Part shown: positions 43,275 to 53,571 of the stretch, piece after piece
Layout of the letters: the number at the start of each line of letters is the position of its first letter
Position numbering within the stretch: the first letter of the stretch is position 1
Origin: Raffaelea ambrosiae
Lineage: Eukaryota; Ascomycota; Sordariomycetes; Ophiostomatales; Ophiostomataceae
DNA: 64,000 bases
Assembly (NCBI GenBank): GCA_002778195.1
Contig: PCDI01000005.1
Span: 2,791,093 to 2,855,092, forward strand
Direction of reading: 5' to 3'
Notes under the pieces: generated by a model
Databases searched by the model: none
What the model was told of the DNA's origin: nothing
What the model saw: only the letters and a program-made list of their open reading frames with translations
Position numbers and translations under genes: made by a program

Positions 43275-45119
43275 TCACATTTCCACCCGCACCTGGTCCC
43301 GCACGGCAGCATAGCTGTCCAGGATCTGCTTCGAACGCTCGGCACTCCGGGGCTGGATGCTGATCTGGTATGCGTTTGGCTCCAGAATGACGTGCGAATT
43401 GGTGGCCTGGGTGTCAATGGGCACAACCTTGCCGGTCATGGGGCAGGTCTTGCGGCCCAACTTCATGCCCCAGAGAACACTCGCGCCGCAGACAAACATC
43501 TCGTCGTTGGCAATGTCCTTGCCGAGGCAGGTGCGGCGACCCCAGCCGAACGTGTGCATGGACGCGCCGTCGCGGAAGTTGGGGTACTTGGAGAGAGGCT
43601 CCATGTACGTGGGCCAGCCGGGCTCGAGGTAGCGTTCAGGGTGGTAGTTCTCCGGGTCGGGATACTTGGACGGGACACGGTTCAGGGACCTGTCAGAATC
43701 CGATTAGTGTCACTTCCCATTCCTGTCCTCCGTTTTTTTTTTCTTTCTTTTTTTTAAAGGAACTCACCATTCACAGGCAAGAACAATCGTGTTCTTCTTG
43801 ATCTCGACACCGCGGTAGACATCGTCGCGCTCGGCCTGGTGAGGGACACCTGGATCGGTTGGTCAGTTTTCCGTATTCACATTTCCAATTGGCATGCTTT
43901 CCTATCTGGAATACGCACCCAGGGGAACGCCCGAGCGCCAACGAAGCGTCTCTTTGAGGCAGGCCCGCACAGTCGGCAGGTCGGCAAAGTCGTCCATGGT
44001 GGGCATGCGGTCGCCGCAGACGCGGTCCACCTCAGCCTGGGCCTTCTCCTGCCACTCGGGATGCAAAGCCATGGCCATGAGGAAGAACTTGAGCGGGCCG
44101 GAGATGGTGATGACGCCGACCAGGTTGAGGAAGCCGATCATGCAGCTGGCAAAGATCTCCTGGTCGAGCTCCTGCTCGAGCGCCACGTTGCCCTCGCGCT
44201 GGAGCTGCTCAAAGTACCGGTAGCCCCAGGTGTCGCTGGGCAGCTCGCTCTTGAGGTAGCGGGCCTTGGCCAGCCGGAAGTTGCTGAGCCACCAGGCCTT
44301 CTGCTCGGCCTCGCGCTTGACCTCGAACTGCTTCCAGGGATTCATGAAGAAGGGCAGGTGCCACAGCGGCGTCATGGTGTTGGTGATGGGGCCCGACACG
44401 GACATGCAGTGCAGCGTGGTGTCGGCGCTGTCGCCATTGGTCTTGCCCTGGGTGGCGTCGTCCCAGGCCAGGGTGGACATGACGCGACCACAGAACTCGC
44501 GCGTGTAGTCCAGGAAGCGAACGGGATCCAGGACAAGCATGGCCAGGTAGCGGTGAGTCTCGGCCTCGACGTGGCCGTAGAAGTGGTTCTTGTACGACTC
44601 GGCCATGGCGGCGTGCACCCACTTGCGCTGGGACTGCCAGATGTCTAGAGACCCAAAAAAAAAAAAAAGTCAGCAAGGAGGCGGAAGAGAGAAACGTGAC
44701 CAACGCTCCGGGGTGAAAGCAGTAGAAGAAATCATACCATGGCGATCCATCAAGGCCGAGTAGTTGGGACCCTCCTTGTGGCGGAAGAGCGAGCGGATCT
44801 GAGGACGACCAGAGTAGATGTGGCCGCGCTTGACCAGCAGCTCCTCGGCGATCTTTTCGTCCGAGATAATAATGAAGGTCTGGTCGACAGCGCGCGTCTC
44901 GTAGATGGGGCCATGGATGTCGCCCCATTCCTTGAACTTGAGCCAGAGACTGAAACGGGGAAGATCGTGGATGCGGCCGACGATGGGGTACTGCTTGGGA
45001 CCGGGGAACTTGGGCTTGGGCGTGGAGCGCTTCTTGGCCCACTGCACAATCTGCTGGAAGACAGAGAAGAGCAGGCTGGGCACAGCCAGGTAGAGGAGGA
45101 ACAGCGTGATGGACTCCAT
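43275..45119 (-). CDS. Cytochrome P450 monooxygenase, microsomal, unusual I-helix
   Basis: There are four exons, 45119-44738, 44644-43919, 43849-43768 and 43689-43275, giving 534 residues. The introns are GTATGA...CTAG, GTGCGT...CCAG and GTGAGT...ACAG, all phase-consistent. The N-terminus is a membrane anchor (MESITLFLLYLAVPSLLFSV) followed by the Pro-rich hinge KFPGPKQYPIVG. ExxR is KETLR, the PERF-like block is HPERY, and the heme loop is FGWGRRTCLG with the Cys ligand. The I-helix reads GFLNLVGVITISG: the acidic residue of the usual AGxDT is replaced by Ile while the Thr remains. It resembles CYP65/CYP620-like fungal P450s in layout. It would act at the ER, likely hydroxylating the cluster substrate. 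The promoter side has TATATA runs near 45430-45460. Confidence 0.9.
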
Positions 45120-47808
45120 GGTGGGTGATGTTCCTTATGGAGAGGAGGACGCCCCAGGCAAGGGAAAATAATATTAATAAAAACAAACGAAAAGAAGAGT
45201 CTCGTGAGCGACACGGCAAACAAGAAATGGATAGGAACCAAGACAAGCTAGAAGGCAAGAGGAACCAGCCAACAGACCGCACAGTTGTTTCAAACTCAAG
45301 GGAAACGTCAAAGAGCCTGTGGAGGGAAGTGCCAAGCAGGCGGGAGTGCTATTGTACTTATATGTTCTCTCTCAACTCTGGGAACAACGAATGGGGAAAG
45401 ACTCATTGCACATGCACAGAACCTGACTGATATATATAAATATGATAAATGTATATATATCACAGCGTTGTCCTGAACCGGCTCTCCCCTACGGACAATA
45501 CAAAATTGATGAGACCACCTCGCTCCAGAAAGACGGGAACAGTGGGCATACCAGGGCATAAGATGAGGAGGGGGGGGGGGGGGCAGAACGAAAGAAAGGC
45601 GAGTAAGAAGTGTCACAGAGGAGAGAGACCCATCTTTGCAGGGCCAAGCGATGGTCTCTGCTGCGTGTGGGAGGGATTGCCGAGGAGGAGGAGGAGGGAA
45701 GCACCGGGCATGTGTCTTTTGGTGCGCTTCCCCGGCCGAGTTTCTATTCCCAGACCACGGAGAACGCCAAAAAGCACGCCACTTAGCGTGAAAAGGGCCT
45801 GTTTAGCTCTGTCCATTTCGCATATCTGCCCTCGGACGCCCTCTGCCCAGCAGCCGCACCATCACACGACAATACGGGGGGCAGAAGGGTTCCCTGTTTT
45901 GTGTCTGGTTGGGAGGGAAAGGGGGGCTGTTTCGTTGCCATTAGCGAAGACTCTGGGGTAACTGCACAGCCTTATGGTCAGCTTCCTATTGGCTGGAGCC
46001 CGGACTTACACGGATAAAAACACGAATGCAGTCAGCTTCCCATGAACATCGATGCAGCCGTCTTTCTCCCTGGTCTGGGCATGGGACTGCCAGACAGGCC
46101 AGCGTTGGCTGGCAGACAGCTCACCTTGTGTTTTCAGCCTATTCTTGGCCACTGAGAGCGGCCCAGGAGAGACACCCACCGGGACAGCCGAGCTTGCTGC
46201 TGCCTGTCGCTGCAACTTGCAGTGCAGCACACTGTAACTCGCCGCTGTAGTAAGCGGAACACGACCCCCCCCCCGACAATCCAAGGACAGCAGTTGGCCA
46301 CACGAGTCAGGATGCGCACGGCTGCCGGAAAGAGGCGTTGCCAACTCTCCGTATTTTCCATGCGCAAGAACATCAAATAAAAATAATAAAAGGAACGATG
46401 GCGTGTCCGGTATGCCGCTGGGGAAGTTCTGGGAACACGCCAATAAAATCACGGCGTATGATGACCTTTCTGTCCCCAGCGAGGGCTGTGAACGGACATG
46501 AGGCCGAGACTGGTGTACAGGCTTTTCGTCTTTTACCGCATTTGAACTACTTCCCTTGCTGTGGAAGGTTGGAAGACGTGCTTCATGTTCTGCGACAGTG
46601 CACGCGGGGGCAACTTTGCTTTCTTTGGCCCAGTGTTCATCTTGTCCATTGTCTTGTTTCGTACCCAGCGCTGGTCCAAGATTGGCTGTCCTGGTCGATC
46701 GAGTCAAACTTGCATCCCTTTTGTGCATCTACGTTTATTTGTCCCTTGCTTGGAATGCACCTCAAGTCTGTGACAGCTGTCAGCCCGGGTTGGAATGACC
46801 CGTGTGCCTTGGTCTTTTCTCCCGTTCGAGTGTCCGGACACCGTGGAACACGATCACCCTAGTCGTCCTATTTTTTTTCGGGTCCTTTATTCTAACTTTT
46901 TTATCTTTGTTTTTATTTTTTTTTTCATTTCTTTTACCAACAAAGATGCACATCCCAGGAGCACGGTTTGCGCGGGCGGAGTTGCGCCTTGGCAAATTGG
47001 TGCATGGCCGTTGGGGATGTCCGGTCGGTGTACGTGTAGTGTGTGTGTGGGCACTTTTCCACCCCAATTGACAACTACGACCCGACCGCCAAAATAAGAC
47101 AGAAGCCCGCCAGCAGAACGACCAGATACCAGCTGGAGCAGCCAATGACGTCGCTGGACAGGCGAGTTGGGCGTGGTATAAAGAAACTGCGCCCATGCTC
47201 TCTTTGCGAGCAGAAATTGTCGGAAGCGGGATGCCTGTGTTCGTAGGTCTTCCTGCTAAGGATGGATGGAAGATAACTCATCTAGACGGCTCTTGTCCAT
47301 ACAGAAGAACAAATTAGCTGTATGCCAGTGGCATCGAGTGCATAAAGCACACTGGGACGTTGGGACGCTCAGACGCTGTGATATTTGCTTGAGTGGAGGC
47401 TCCCAGCCGTGGCCCAATCTTACCAAATCTCACTCCTGTCCTGCTAGGGATAGTCCCTCGACTCGTCTTACGAAGAGTTGTATACCATATCTGCCGTGTA
47501 TATTGGACGTTTTCACGGTCCGTGGCGGGTCTTGAATTTTAAGCCTTCTCCGCGGTGCGAGACGCACCATGCAGCAAGCACCGCACGTATACAAGCAGCC
47601 ACTGTCCACCACGCGCGACCTAAAAATGCTCATGTCTTCTCTGCTTCTTCGTTGTTTGGGTAAAGTTCATGGCTTCTATATGGGATATCATATGCTCTGC
47701 ATCACGACATGAATCTTTCTTCCTTATCCGTCCAGATGCATTCTTTGTTTAGATCAACAATTGAGTAAAACATAAAGTAAACATAAAATAAGCATGAAAA
47801 AAACGCGC
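45120..47808. other. Intergenic, 2.7 kb, no supported gene
   Basis: This gap ends the cluster. It has TATATA runs (45429-45462), a G run (45570-45583), T runs near 46867-46925, and scattered frames without domain content. I see no mobile element, tRNA or rRNA. Confidence 0.5.
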
Positions 47809-50800
47809 TCATCCAAAACGGATCCCCGACGAGGGATCCCATGTCGTTTGCGGCTTGGTTGTTCCTGCGGGAGCCTGTTGTGGCGCCCCTGCCGAGCCCG
47901 CACCGCCGGCTGGCGCTGCTGCTGTTGGGGCACCAAACCGAATACCCATGTCGGGCGTCCACATTTGCTGCTGCTGTGGTACTTGTATGCCTGCCGGCAC
48001 TGCTTGCGGCTGCTGTGGTATTGGGTTCGCCCAGGCCTGCTGCTGTTGCTGTTGCTGTTGTTGCTGTTGCTGCTCAAACTGCTGTTGTGATGGTTGTTGG
48101 TAGGCAGTATTGTAGGGATTCTGCGCCTGGGCCGGATGTTGTGCAAATTGTTGTGCAGCGATGGGCTGCTGTGACACCGCCGTTTGGTGGTGGTGGCCCA
48201 GCGAAAGGGACGAAAGCACGGGCATGGAGAGTTCCCTGCGCTTGTGAGTTAGTGATTTTTCACGAGAACGAAATCACGGGAACCAACGAGTCCGAAGGGG
48301 GAACAAGTCCAGGTGGTCCCAAGAGACAGGAGGTCAAAAGACCAAACCAACAATGGGAACAACAGCAACGACGAAAACACCCCCCTTCCAAAAATAAAAA
48401 TAAAAATAAAAATCCCGAAAGACACAGCAAAAGCTGCAAGCTGCAAGCCACAAAACAAATGGAATATCAAAGACCAAAAAGAAACAAGCAAAAAAATAAA
48501 AAATAAAAAAAACAAGAAGCAAGGAAACACGGATATACGCACTCTTCCAAACTCTGGGCCTCTGCACGCCTCTCCTGGACCCAGGTCCGGCACTGGTCGC
48601 GGAAGGAGCCCACAATCTTGCTCAGGTCGTTGTAGAACTTGCGGCCCACCTCGACGTTGCGTACAATCTCCTTGTACTTGTAAAAGGCATTGTCCAGCTT
48701 CTGCAGAGCGGCCTCGCGCTCGCGGCTGCCGCGGTCCCCGGCGCTGCGCTTCTGCGCCTCAAAGTCGCGGTTGGCGCGCGCGACGTCGTCCAGGACCTTT
48801 TCTTGTTCGGTCTTTTCCTTCTCGACCAGTTCCTGGTCGCCATCGTACAGGTCGCGCAGCCGGTTGGCAAAGAAGCCGTCAAAGTGCGAGGCCACAATGG
48901 TCGTGTTGGGATAGGCCCGCTCCAGACGCGCCGTCTCCTTCATAATGTCCGGCTTGATGTCGTCGCTGCGCGCTTTCTCGCGCAGGCTCTCCACCCGCTT
49001 CCGCCGCCGCGATTCCATGCGCAGCACGTCGTTGTAGGCACTCCGGAGCCTGCCCAGCGCGGGCTTGACCGTCTCGGGGATGTCCATCTTGCGGCTGTTG
49101 GGCACAAAGTCCATGAGGGCGCGGTCGGGCCCCGCCAGCAGGCTCAGCATGTCGTGCACCCCAGCAAACATGTCCCGCACCACGCCGTCGCTCGAGCCGC
49201 TGGACTCAAAGTAGCCCTCAATCTCCGCCGCGTTCGACCAGAGCTTCTGGCCCTGTGCGTCGGCGGCCGAGTCGGGCCGCGCCCACCGCTCGGTGCCGTA
49301 CTTGCGCCGAAGCTGGGTGTCCTCGTCGCCCTCCACGGCCAGCAGGGCCTTGCCCTCGTCAAACGTCGCGCGATCGCTGGCTCGGAGCTTGTCGATGTCT
49401 GCAAAACTGCGCTGTACCCGGTTGACAGCATCCGCGTACCGGATTTCCTCGGCGTGCTGAGCCAGCGTCCCTGGGAGACCTAGCGGTCGCTCAACAGCTT
49501 GCAGCGAGCCGGGAAGGTTGAGTCCCAGCAGCGTTTCGTGAAGCTGCTCTGTCAAGACCTCGAGGTCGTGGGTGATGTTCTGGTTGACGAGTCGGTCCCG
49601 ACGCTCCTCGTAGACCGACACCGCCAAGTGCACGGCGAATGGTACGAGTTTGGCAAACAGAGCCGGCCCAAACTCTGCTTGGTCGCCGAGGTACTCAAAG
49701 GGTGTCTCGACCTGGGGCGGAACGCGAGCCACGGCCATATTCGCACGATCCAGCACCTTGAGTTCCGACTTGGGGGGGACAACATCTGCAGCCTGTCAGC
49801 AAGGAGAAAGAAAAAAGACGGGATGCGTTCTCTGCAGATACGAGGCAAAAGAGGCCACCTACTCAGATATATTATGTCGTTGTCCTTCTCTGCTCGCTTG
49901 AGGTCCTCTTCGACCTTGCGCTTCAGGCCGTTGAGATCCTCCAGCACCGTTTTGTTCAGGTATCCGCCGCGGCTCTCCTTCAGACCCTCGGTGGTGCAGT
50001 GCAGTGCATCCATCAGACGGGCCACTTCCTCGCCGTACTTGCGCTTCTCTAGACAGTCCAGGGATGCACGGTATTGGGCCGCGGCGGCAAAGTGGTAATG
50101 CTTGGCGCTCATGTGGTGGATCCACGCTCGGCTGATGGCGTCGCTCTTGACGGCTGCCTCGCCCGCCAAGCTGTAGAGGTCGGACAGCCGCGCCGCCAGC
50201 TTGGCAATCGTCGCATCCTTGTACCTCTCCGAGACAGCACGCATCCAAAAGCACTCCTGGGCCTGGGCCAGCATGAGCTCGATCAGCGATTCGAGGGTGG
50301 CCTCGTCGAGGTCTTCGGGCAGGTTCGTGACGTCGGGGTCGGGGAGGAGGGTGTCTTTGATATGCTTGAGCACGCCGGCGGCCTGCATGAAGTAGCTCGC
50401 CGCCGCTTTCAGCCCGTCGACGTCCATGTGGCTCGTGCTGGTGGCCAGCTGGCAGTAGAGGGCGGCGAGGTTGTAGAGGATGTTGGTGAGCTCGTACTTG
50501 AGATTGTTCTGGACGACGGGGCGCTCGGTGTTGTAGCCGAGGGCGGGATACCACGTAAACTCGGCGCCAATCTATGCGAATATGTTAGAACAAAAAAAAA
50601 GAAAGACATCCGGCGTGGGGGGGGCATCGCTCAACATTCGCTGTGCTGCCGACTTGCCTCTACCGGAAATTTGCCGCCGATCCAGGACAGCTGGCCGGCA
50701 TAGGCCTGAAGCTTCTTGATGCCGCTGGGATGGGCCTCCCGCACGTTCACCGCATCGCGACGCAGTGTGTCAATGACCTCCATATCGTCCCGGAAGGTAT

Positions 50801-50991
50801 CCGGGTGCTGGCCGTACTTCTCGGTGACATACTGGCGGATCGAGGAGGAGAGCGAAAGATGTGTCGCCTTGCGGAAGGGAATGCCGAGTTGGTTGGATTG
50901 GATGCTGCGGGGCGGGCGGAGACTGTGTCAGTATTTGGTGCTTCGCAAGAAAGCAAGGAGCAGAACCCATAGGCAGAGCTTACGAGGCCAT
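47809..50991 (-). CDS. palA: PalA/Rim20 pH-response adaptor (BRO1 domain, ALIX family)
   Basis: There are five exons, 50991-50984 (8 bases), 50904-50658, 50571-49863, 49785-48543 and 48235-47809, giving 877 residues. Intron 2 has a GC donor (AG|GCAAGT); the others are GT-AG. The BRO1 domain covers about residues 5-380 (QLGIPFRKATHLSLSSSI, FTWYPALGYNTERPV, LNVVPPKSELKVLDRA). The V-shaped middle domain is about 390-730 with coiled-coil stretches. The tail is Pro/Gln-rich with a run of twelve Gln and ends WDPSSGIRFG, which marks PalA/Rim20 rather than Bro1. The protein links the ESCRT-III Snf7/Vps32 to PacC and lets PacC be cut at alkaline pH, at endosomal or plasma membranes. Intron 4 is long (307 bases) and A/T-rich. 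Confidence 0.92.
47990..48080 (-). repeat. Gln-codon (CAG/CAA) repeat in the PalA tail
   Basis: Imperfect CAG/CAA triplets encode a run of about twelve Gln plus nearby Gln-rich text in the last exon of palA. Confidence 0.8.
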
Positions 50992-51583
50992 TTTCTGTAT
51001 GCGTGGAGGCCGACACGTCGTTGGGTGCGGAAACGCGACAATCTCGAGACGCCCAGAACGAAGCTCTACATGACCTCATCGCCACCTGCCGAGGAAAAAA
51101 ACTACGCGGGGGGGATGTCAATAGTGGAGACCTGCCTGGAAGGGAAGGCATGGAAGGGAAACGCCCCTTAATGCGCCTCAAAAAAATAAAAACCACGTGA
51201 CATCTCCCATACAAAAAAGTAGACTTTTACTGACATTTCGCAGTGACTTTTTTTTTAAAACAACGAAGTCCCCTTATCTCCGAACAATAGGAGGGACAGT
51301 CACGTGAGTGCCGGGCAGAAGCAAGGGGGGCCCGTTTGGGCACGCGCTGCAGAGCAAGTACAAGTCCAGCGAGCGGATTCAGTGGGTGCGGGCAGTGGTA
51401 TTAGTGGTGTCGTACAGCGCATCTAACTACATCATCCGCGACACCGTCTGCGGCATCGTCTACGGCCTCGTCTACGGCAAACAGAGCCTGGGCTCATAAA
51501 CCTTGCATCCTCCTTGTCCGACAACTCTATCCATACGATTTTCTCCTTTGGTCCTGTCGATCGTTCGCCCCGTTCTTCTTCCT
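50992..51583. other. Intergenic between esterase 3' end and palA start
   Basis: I see no gene. A 63-codon plus-strand frame at 51308-51499 has no support. Confidence 0.45.
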
Positions 51584-52726
51584 TCAGCCTTGGTATGCTA
51601 CCTCCCGCAGAAAGCTGTCCACGGCTCTCGTCATGATGCCGTCTGTGATGCCTGCCTCGAGGTCCACGACGCACTGCGCGTGCGACTCGTCCGTGCACAC
51701 GAGCAGCTGCACCTGCATCTGGCCGACGCCGCGATCGTCGGCGCCCATCTGCACGGCCGTGTGCATGATGTCGTCCCGGTACACCTCGTTGGTGCCGGTC
51801 ACCATGAGCACGCGCTCGGCGCGCAGATCCTTCCAGAAGGCGGGCTCGGCCAGGTCGGGCGCCGCCCAGACTTCGGCCTCGGGCTTCCAGGCCTCGGAAA
51901 TCACGGCCGTGGACTGGCGCGACATCATGTCGCGCCCGTGGTTGGATGTGTAGCTGGACGCCGTGGCGTCGTTGCGCGTGCGCGGGGAGATGGCGAGCAG
52001 GGCGCGCAGGTTGCCGGTGGCCTCGTCGGGGGCCTCGTCGGCCGGCGGCGGCGGCAGGGCGCGGATGCGCGGGTGCGGCGTCTGCATGTGCGCCAGCAGG
52101 CCGAGCGCGAGGTTGCCCCCGGCCGACTCGCCGGCCACGACGACGGAGCGGTAGCGGTTGCCGCGCTTTTCCACCAGAAAGCGCAGCGCGGCCGCGGCCT
52201 GGGCCAGCTGGCCCGGGTACGGGCAGGCCGGCGCCAGGGCGTACTCGAGAATGGCCAGCTGGCGCGCGCCGAGCGACTCGGCCGCCCGCGCGGCCATGGC
52301 CATGTGGGTCATGGGCGCCAGGTAGGCCCCGCCGTGGAAGTAGAGCAGGATGGGGCGGTCGCTCCGGCGCCGGTTGTCGGCGACGCCCTTCTGGAACATG
52401 ACGACGTGCAGCGTGGCCGGCGCGAAGCCGTCGGTGTCCCGGAGCGGCACGCTCTCGAGGGCCCAGTTGTGCTGCTGGCAGAACGCCCGCACGTTGTCGC
52501 CCGTGGTGCGCGTCTGCACGGCCGCGAGCTCCCGCACGCTGAACACGGTCAAGAGCGCGCCCAGGCTGTTGGCCAGGTTGCGCCGGAACGTCCTGCGGCT
52601 GAAGCCCGTGGCAAAGCTGCGCTTCCACAGCTCCCGCATCAGCGTGCCGACCGCGCGCGGCACGGCCACGAGGTAGAAGTGCAGCGTCTCGGCCACGGTG
52701 AGCCGTGCAGGCTCATGGCTGGCCAT
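51584..52726 (-). CDS. Alpha/beta hydrolase, HSL-type esterase/lipase
   Basis: A single-exon gene encodes 380 residues. The oxyanion-hole motif is YFHGGAYLAP at about residue 130, the nucleophile elbow is GESAGGN at about 200, the acid is probably the Asp in NEVYRDD and the His is in DESHAQC. This set is that of the hormone-sensitive-lipase family of carboxylesterases. A hydrophobic patch near the N-terminus (TLHFYLVAVPRAV) could associate with membranes but is not a clear signal peptide. The natural ester is unknown. It is on the minus strand, downstream of no clear partner; the MFS gene on the same strand starts further right. Confidence 0.88.
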   Translation of the reverse strand: MASHEPARLTVAETLHFYLVAVPRAVGTLMRELWKRSFATGFSRRTFRRNLANSLGALLTVFSVRELAAVQTRTTGDNVRAFCQQHNWALESVPLRDTDGFAPATLHVVMFQKGVADNRRRSDRPILLYFHGGAYLAPMTHMAMAARAAESLGARQLAILEYALAPACPYPGQLAQAAAALRFLVEKRGNRYRSVVVAGESAGGNLALGLLAHMQTPHPRIRALPPPPADEAPDEATGNLRALLAISPRTRNDATASSYTSNHGRDMMSRQSTAVISEAWKPEAEVWAAPDLAEPAFWKDLRAERVLMVTGTNEVYRDDIMHTAVQMGADDRGVGQMQVQLLVCTDESHAQCVVDLEAGITDGIMTRAVDSFLREVAYQG

Positions 52727-53571
52727 ACTGGGTGGCTAGTGGCGGCTTCCACTTGGGCAGATTCGAAAGTTTTCGTAGGCAATTCTGCGCTTTTTTTCGT
52801 TTCTTTTTTTCGTTTCTTTTCTCTTTTTTTTTTGGAATTCTGCTTGTTTGTTTCGGGTAACGTACCGAATCTCCAACAAGGATCGTGTTAGCCCTACCCG
52901 GTTGACCGCGTGTTCCTGGTTAGCTGTGCAGACAAGACTATTGTCACAGAAAGGGGAGCACATGCAATTAGTATAGAAGTTGAGACGTTGCGGGTTTTAT
53001 TTTTTTCCGTCGGATCTACAAGTAGTAAGATGCATGTGTTCGCAACCTGGTAGTATTGAGCTCTCCAGCAAGGCCGCTGGCTCTTGCCATCCGGAACGAA
53101 AATCTTCTCCGGCATGGCCGCGGGCAATCGCTATGCGAAGCAAAGATCAAGACTCCGCAACTATTACTCCGCAACTACTACTCCCACACCACTCCCTCAC
53201 GATGCTTTCGTCAGCGTAACTAGTTATCAGAAACAAGGACAAGCCCCCCCTTACCAAAACGACATCTGATTCGAAATAAGCTGACCCAATTTGCTGCCTT
53301 TTCTGTTTCGTCTAGATCAGCGAATGAGACACCCCCTCGACTCTATGATTCCAGCTATATTACAATACCAGCACGCGATGCCTCCCACCCTCTTCCTAGT
53401 TAGTCGTCCCGTTGGTCAAGAAACCCCACCCCAACAGCCTATCTAGCCTGCACAAACCGTCACCTTATCTATTCTTATGACCCCTTACTGCCAATAGCCC
53501 GCCAAAATAAGCCAACATACGGTGATAATATGCCACACGTGCTCACCCCCCCCCTCCTGCCCTGCCAAGGC
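52727..53571. other. Intergenic, no supported gene
   Basis: T-rich tracts at about 52791-52832 lie upstream of the esterase; the rest holds no protein-like frame. Confidence 0.45.

Noticed and set aside
14572..45119. A secondary-metabolite cluster with PKS, NRPS or terpene synthase
   Set aside because: No such core enzyme is encoded; the enzymes fit degradation better.
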